From NCBI GenBank assembly GCA_013178415.1, contig JABLXA010000002.1:1-64000 (forward strand): a stretch of 64,000 bases of DNA. The letters are read 5' to 3'. Below, in pieces: positions 60,007 through 64,000 of this stretch (the first letter of the stretch is position 1; every line of letters starts with the position of its first letter). Below the pieces are notes generated by a model. It made no database searches. It was not told where the DNA came from and saw only the letters and a list, made by a program, of their open reading frames with translations. This DNA comes from Bacillota bacterium. Lineage in GTDB: Bacteria > Bacillota > SHA-98 > Ch115. The translations under genes and the position numbers were made by a program.

Positions 60007-60715
60007 TACCGCCGCCCCCCTTTTGCTCAGGCTGTTCCTGGGATTCTGCCTTATGAATCGGGTGGTCTACCCTGACCATCCGCTCTTCATTTGACGCAGG
60101 GCCGCCACGGGCGCGCTCCACTATCTCGCCAAAGATTTCGGCTAGGACCACTGCTATGATTCCGCCCAGCACCATGGCATCTAATATCCCACCGCCGCCT
60201 ATATGAACGGTGCTGGGTAGTCCTCGGACCGTCACCTCAACCAAATGAGCCAGGTCGAGGAGCAAAACGCCTAAGATCCCGCCAATGAAGGCAGCTCTCC
60301 TGGATCTTCCGGCTATGTAGGCCACGACACCTGCTATGATCCCGAAAAGATAGATCGGGTCTATGACGGTATGACCTTCCTCAAATGTGAACAATTTCGA
60401 GACTCCATAAAGAACCCCACCTGTGATTATCGTTCCAAAGATCGCTCTCGAGGTCTCCCGGGGAGTATCAGCCCTTGCCAGGAGCCACACTGCAATGACT
60501 ATTGGCACTACCCCTCCTCCAACATTGAGGGTAATACTCCTGGCATTTCGATATAGCGGAATGTCCACGAAGCTCCCCAGGATCATCAAACCTAGCAATA
60601 CAAGCGCTTGCCTGTCATTCAAATGCATCCTGTCCAGCACGCGATGAAATACGCCCAAGAAGATCAAAATGCTGACGGCAAGCAATATGCTGACACCAAC
60701 TGGCACCATGATCAC
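59978..60715 (-). CDS. DUF1614 integral membrane protein
   Basis: 245 residues, about seven membrane segments, then a charged tail of 45 residues rich in Glu, Gln and Gly. Family pattern: RQALVLLGLMILGSFVDIPL, LNVGGGVVPIVIAVWLLARA, VHIGGGGILDAMVLGGIIAV. DUF1614 proteins are common in sporeformers and methanogens and uncharacterised; the Gly-rich helices suggest a channel or transporter-like fold. It overlaps spoIIP by 29 bases and is co-transcribed with it. Confidence 0.87.
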   Translation of the reverse strand: MIMVPVGVSILLAVSILIFLGVFHRVLDRMHLNDRQALVLLGLMILGSFVDIPLYRNARSITLNVGGGVVPIVIAVWLLARADTPRETSRAIFGTIITGGVLYGVSKLFTFEEGHTVIDPIYLFGIIAGVVAYIAGRSRRAAFIGGILGVLLLDLAHLVEVTVRGLPSTVHIGGGGILDAMVLGGIIAVVLAEIFGEIVERARGGPASNEERMVRVDHPIHKAESQEQPEQKGGGGNENEHNGEA

Positions 60716-61093
60716 CTCTGGTCCCTTTGTTGCAGAAAAACTCTCGCATCATAAGGCATGTTTACAAAAGGTAGGTTTTCCGAAAAAAGTGGGCTGTATG
60801 CGTATTGGACAATTGCGCACCGGGCTGTAAGTGCATTGATTGGACTGTGCGCGGCGGGCAGGCTGCAGGCGCAATAGGCTGCGCGCGGGCGGCAGGCTGG
60901 GCATGCAACAGGCTGTGCGCTCGGCGGGCTATGTGTGCAACTGACTGTGCGGGCGCCCGATTCCAGGCTGGTCAATGACAAAGGATGGGTTAAAGCCAAT
61001 GGACCGGCGCTCTCGCTTCGAAGCGATTCATCGGATGTCTGTCTGTTTCATAGACAGCAGACGCGGTGGATTGTCTACCGTAACATGGGGGGG
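60716..61093. repeat. Upstream region of the DUF1614-spoIIP operon with (C)AGGCTG(T)GCGC-type repeats
   Basis: From about 60785 to 60960 units like GGGCTGTGCGC, GGCAGGCTG and GGCTGCGCGCGGGC recur every 20-30 bases. Then small hairpins: TCGCTTCGAAGCGA (about 61014-61027) and CTGTCTGTTTCATAGACAG (about 61041-61059). No gene. On the minus strand this is the 5' region of DUF1614-spoIIP, where a sporulation promoter should lie; I cannot pick one out with confidence. Confidence 0.5.
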
Positions 61094-61199
61094 GTGGATA
61101 CTCCTCCCGGCGGCATTGGTCCGAGGCCTTATAGCCTGAGGGCCGAGCACCACTAAGCAGCCCCGCAGCAGGGCTGCGCCCGCCGAGGGGAGTATCCAC
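61094..61199. ncRNA. Highly structured 106-base region, candidate RNA or structured repeat
   Basis: GTGGATACTCC (61094-61104) pairs perfectly with GGAGTATCCAC (61189-61199), extended inward by CGGCG (61108-61112) with CGCCG (61181-61185). Inside lie hairpins GCAGCCC/GGGCTGC (61157-61177) and GGCCTTATAGCCTGAGGGCC. The whole could fold into a closed multi-arm structure on either strand. It lies between rpsA's stop and the DUF1614 operon. It matches no RNA family I know; a DNA-level element (small MITE) is the alternative. Confidence 0.45.
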
Positions 61200-61230
61200 T
61201 CCCGGATCTACTAATTAGAGTACCTAGAGA

Positions 61231-63372
61231 TTACTTCTCTTCTCTTCCGCGTTCCTTTTCAAGCAATTCGCCCAACTCACCGAAGACGTCACCAAGGGTC
61301 GGCCCCGGGGGCTCAGTCTCCTTACCGGAGTATTTCTTGTAATCTTCCTTTTCCTGCCGTGGCTGGGCTTCCTTTATGCTTAACCCGATCCTGCGGTCAG
61401 CCGGCTTCAATGAAATTACCTTGACATTTACCTCATCTCCGGGATGGAGCACCTCTTCAGGCTTCGCCACCCTCTTGTCTGAGATCTGGGAGACATGCAC
61501 TAGGCCCTCTATCCCATCTTCAAGTTCTACAAAGGCGCCGAAATCCACGAGTTTGGTGACCTTGCCGGTTACTATGCTCCCGATGGGATAGCGGCTTTCA
61601 ATATTCTGCCACGGATCCGGCATTGTCTGCTTCAGGCCAAGAGATATACGTTCCCTCTCCCGGTCCACTCCCAAAACCTTCACCCTGACACGGTCTCCTT
61701 CGTTCAGGATGGCATGCGGATCACGAGTCCTGCCCCAGGTCATATCTGACACATGAAGAAGGCCTTCGAGATTGTCCCCGATGTCCACAAAGGCGCCGAA
61801 GTTCACAACCCTTCTGACTATGCCTTCCCTTATTTCGCCTTCCCGGAGAGCTTCGAAGGCCTTCGCGCGCTTCTCCTGCATTTCCTGTTCGAGAACAGCG
61901 CGCTCTGAGAGTACCACATTATTTCGATCCTTCTCCGCCTCCAGGACCTTCATCCTGATTTCATTTCCTACTAGCGTGTGGAGATCGCGGACCGGCCGGA
62001 GACCTATCTGTGAGGCAGGGACAAACCCCCTGACACCCACATCAACCACAACGCCACCCTTTACGACATCAGTGACCTTACCCTGCACAACCTCACCGGT
62101 GGAGAGGGCATTCAAGATACGTTCCCAGGCTTTCTCTGTATCTGCCTCTTTCTTGGAGAGGATCACATCCCCATCATCCGTGAATGCCTTGATCTTAACG
62201 TCCACAGAGTCGCCAACCGACACGACATCGGCGGCCGAATTCACGCGGCGATTGGATAGATCCGCCAACCGAATTATCCCTTCAGACTTATACCCGATAT
62301 CAACCAGCACTTCATCCGGGTCCACCTTGACTATCGTGCCGGTTACAATGTCCCCCTCATGAAACTCACGACCCCCATCAGAGACTCCCGCGGCTTCGCT
62401 GTTGCCGTCTTTATCATCCAATTGATCCTCGCCAGCTTTCATATCTGGCATCGTATCCAACTCCTGACCGACAGAACTCATATTGTCATGTCTCTCCTCA
62501 CTTAACTCAGCCATCTTCGCCAAAACCTCCTCGATCACCCAGCTGGGCGTTGAAGCTCCCGCCGTAATGCCCAAGGATCGCACCCCAGCCAAATTCACTT
62601 TTGCGGCTTCTTCAGCATTCTCCACAAGAAAGGCCGGTATGTTCTCCTTTTCAACGATTTGCTTCAGCCTTTGAGCATTCGCGCTCGCCCTGCTTCCGAT
62701 CACCAGTGCTGCATCAACACTGTGCGCCAGTTGCCGAGCTGCCCTTTGCCGCTCGATCGTGGCCATGCAAATGGTGTTTTCGACCGCTACTTCCTGGGCA
62801 CGGCTGGAAAGCTCCGCCACTATAGCATCAAATAACTCAACAGGCACGGTAGTCTGCGCCACGATGCCGATCTTCGGGCCGACCACTTTCGCCTTTGCTT
62901 CCTCAACAGAGGATACCACTACGACCTCTCCCTGGCCACAACCAACAAGGCCCTTGACCTCTGTATGGTCGGGGTCACCCACGATAGCCACCTTATAACC
63001 TGATGCCAGCATGTCCTTGACGATCTTCTGCGACCGGGTCACATTCGGGCAGGTCGCATCTATGATGTTGACCCCGCGACTTCGAAGGTCATCAATAACC
63101 GCGGGTGGAATGCCATGTGAAGGTATCACCACGGTCCCACCAGATATGCGATCCAGATCCCGTGCTATATGAACTCCCCTGTCCTCCAGCCACCTTGTGA
63201 CACTCGAGTTATGCACAAGAGGACCAAGAGTGAAAACAGGGCTGCCTGACCCTGCGTTGCGACATACAATGTCAATGGCGCGTCGAACGCCGTAGCACAT
63301 GCCATATTTATCGGCAAGAACGACCCTCGATAGCCTCACCCCCTGTATCCGCCATAAGGGCGGCGATTTCAT
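61231..63372 (-). CDS. ispH-rpsA: IspH - ribosomal protein S1 fusion
   Basis: 713 residues at most. The ATG at 63372 overlaps plsC by 65 bases; a GTG at 63339 lies closer to the usual IspH start, so the true start is uncertain. Residues about 12-290: IspH, with [4Fe-4S] Cys in DKYGMCYGVRRAID, IIDATCPNVT and ENTICMATIERQRAA. It makes IPP and DMAPP in the MEP pathway. Then an acidic linker and four S1 RNA-binding domains (VVQGKVTDVVKGGVVVDVGV, EGIVRRVVNFGAFVDIGDNL, TGKVTKLVDFGAFVELEDGI, and a first one at about 345-415), plus a charged tail. Clostridia often carry this fusion. It is the middle of a cmk-plsC-ispH/rpsA cluster. Confidence 0.93.
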   Translation of the reverse strand: MKSPPLWRIQGVRLSRVVLADKYGMCYGVRRAIDIVCRNAGSGSPVFTLGPLVHNSSVTRWLEDRGVHIARDLDRISGGTVVIPSHGIPPAVIDDLRSRGVNIIDATCPNVTRSQKIVKDMLASGYKVAIVGDPDHTEVKGLVGCGQGEVVVVSSVEEAKAKVVGPKIGIVAQTTVPVELFDAIVAELSSRAQEVAVENTICMATIERQRAARQLAHSVDAALVIGSRASANAQRLKQIVEKENIPAFLVENAEEAAKVNLAGVRSLGITAGASTPSWVIEEVLAKMAELSEERHDNMSSVGQELDTMPDMKAGEDQLDDKDGNSEAAGVSDGGREFHEGDIVTGTIVKVDPDEVLVDIGYKSEGIIRLADLSNRRVNSAADVVSVGDSVDVKIKAFTDDGDVILSKKEADTEKAWERILNALSTGEVVQGKVTDVVKGGVVVDVGVRGFVPASQIGLRPVRDLHTLVGNEIRMKVLEAEKDRNNVVLSERAVLEQEMQEKRAKAFEALREGEIREGIVRRVVNFGAFVDIGDNLEGLLHVSDMTWGRTRDPHAILNEGDRVRVKVLGVDRERERISLGLKQTMPDPWQNIESRYPIGSIVTGKVTKLVDFGAFVELEDGIEGLVHVSQISDKRVAKPEEVLHPGDEVNVKVISLKPADRRIGLSIKEAQPRQEKEDYKKYSGKETEPPGPTLGDVFGELGELLEKERGREEK

Positions 63373-63937
63373 TCATAATCTTTTCACTCATGACTCCAAT
63401 CGGCATTTCGTCATCGCGTGAAAAGACAAGAGGCTTACCAATTCTTACTTCTATCCGCCCGGGACAAGGAAGGAGAGCATTCTTCTTCCATATTTCTCTG
63501 GTGCCAAGCACAGCAATGGGAATAACAGGGGCACCCGATTTGGAAGCAATAAGGGCGGTCCCTGACATTGCGGGAAGCAATTTCCCATTAACGCTTCGGG
63601 TGCCTTCTGGAAATACTCCAAGGACCCTGCCTCTTTCCAAAATTCTGAGGGAATGCCTGAATGCCTGCCTGTCAGCTTCTCCCCGTCTCACGGGAAATGC
63701 ATAAACCCATTTCAATATAGTCGCGAATATCGGATTTCGGAATAATTCCTGTTTGGCCATGAAATCAATTGGCCGCTTCACGACGCAACCGATGACTATG
63801 GGATCCAGCAGGCTTACATGATTTGACGCCAAGATGACAGGACCTTGTCGAGGGATATTTTCCTCGCCGATTACCCGGACATGACAGGTGATCATTAGTA
63901 AGGCCCTGATAATTAGACGGCCCAGGAAATAAAGCAC
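63308..63937 (-). CDS. plsC: 1-acyl-sn-glycerol-3-phosphate acyltransferase
   Basis: 209 residues from a GTG start. PlsC family motifs are in order: ASNHVSLLDPIVIG (catalytic NHxxxxD), VYAFPVRRGEADRQAFRHSL, LGVFPEGTRSVNGKLL (EGTR, substrate binding) and GAPVIPIAVLGT. It makes phosphatidic acid. An N-terminal hydrophobic helix (LGRLIIRALLMITCHVRVI) anchors it to the membrane. It overlaps ispH-rpsA at its end. Confidence 0.93.
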   Translation of the reverse strand: MLYFLGRLIIRALLMITCHVRVIGEENIPRQGPVILASNHVSLLDPIVIGCVVKRPIDFMAKQELFRNPIFATILKWVYAFPVRRGEADRQAFRHSLRILERGRVLGVFPEGTRSVNGKLLPAMSGTALIASKSGAPVIPIAVLGTREIWKKNALLPCPGRIEVRIGKPLVFSRDDEMPIGVMSEKIMNEIAALMADTGGEAIEGRSCR

Positions 63938-63941
63938 CCCA

Positions 63942-64000
63942 TCACCCCGTGCATTTACCCGGTAGAGATCCGACTATGTCAAGTATCTCGGAAATAACTC
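63942..64000 (-). CDS. C-terminal end of an upstream gene, probably cytidylate kinase (partial)
   Basis: Reading from the window edge, one frame codes VISEILDIVGSLPGKCTG and stops at TGA (63944-63942), 4 bases before the plsC start. V..EIL.IV is the usual look of a CMP kinase C-terminus, and cmk commonly precedes plsC and ispH in sporeformers. Too short to prove. Confidence 0.45.
   Translation of the reverse strand, partial: VISEILDIVGSLPGKCTG

Overview
The window looks like a spore-forming, clostridia-like Bacillota chromosome; no species can be named from it. Supporting signs: a stage II sporulation protein P gene, an IspH-ribosomal protein S1 fusion, and the block plsC - ispH/rpsA - DUF1614 - spoIIP - YIEGIA - YIEGIA partner - DUF3189 - prsA - DUF512 - der - gpsA, all on the minus strand. 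MurJ, Ddl, SurE and two tRNA genes complete the housekeeping part.

Layout. 1-6.1 kb is a minus-strand operon: a Lon-like ATP-dependent protease, a GT4 glycosyltransferase, a phosphatase-like membrane protein and the start of another membrane protein. 6.1-17.2 kb is accessory. It holds a hairpin-repeat field, tRNA-Leu with a deleted integrase behind it, an IS3-type transposase scrap, a GH116 glycoside hydrolase, a DUF2284 protein, a decayed CRISPR array without cas genes, a stand-alone pyruvate-kinase-like domain, an M1-like metalloprotein, a dead short-chain dehydrogenase and a DUF89 phosphatase. 17.2-22.8 kb carries a tandem HD-GYP protein, a sirtuin coupled to a 38-residue membrane peptide, an alpha/beta hydrolase and a bifunctional nuclease.

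22,997-30,488 is a complete integrated element in tRNA-Trp. A perfect 53-bp direct repeat of the tRNA 3' part marks both ends. Inside are a tyrosine integrase with two small genes, a leftward operon (two XRE regulators, an unknown protein, a zinc-finger/Toprim/RecA-like primase-helicase, two TubC-docking-like proteins, a zinc protein, a 30-residue membrane peptide), and one divergent cargo gene with a zinc cluster of unknown role. No capsid or conjugation genes are visible, so it resembles a self-replicating satellite or plasmid-like integrative element.

30.6-38.5 kb holds MurJ, a PfkB kinase, DUF456, a corrinoid protein with a UroD-type methyltransferase, and an HTH plus nuclease-like protein beside a second hairpin field. 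38.5-44.8 kb is a small catabolic cluster: a peptide-type binding protein, a DeoR regulator and two sulfatase-fold enzymes that carry Thr where Cys or Ser is expected. 44.9-64 kb is mostly housekeeping and sporulation-linked.

Two cross-cutting signals stand out. First, the 3' ends of several unrelated genes are followed by degenerate tandem repeats that seem to be copies of the gene's own end, and in two genes the repeats lie inside the reading frame and form the protein tail. Second, there are arrays of short GGCGA/TCGCC hairpins and a dispersed repeat of about 120 bp. Many start codons were reassigned from Shine-Dalgarno positions; these cases are stated in the entries.
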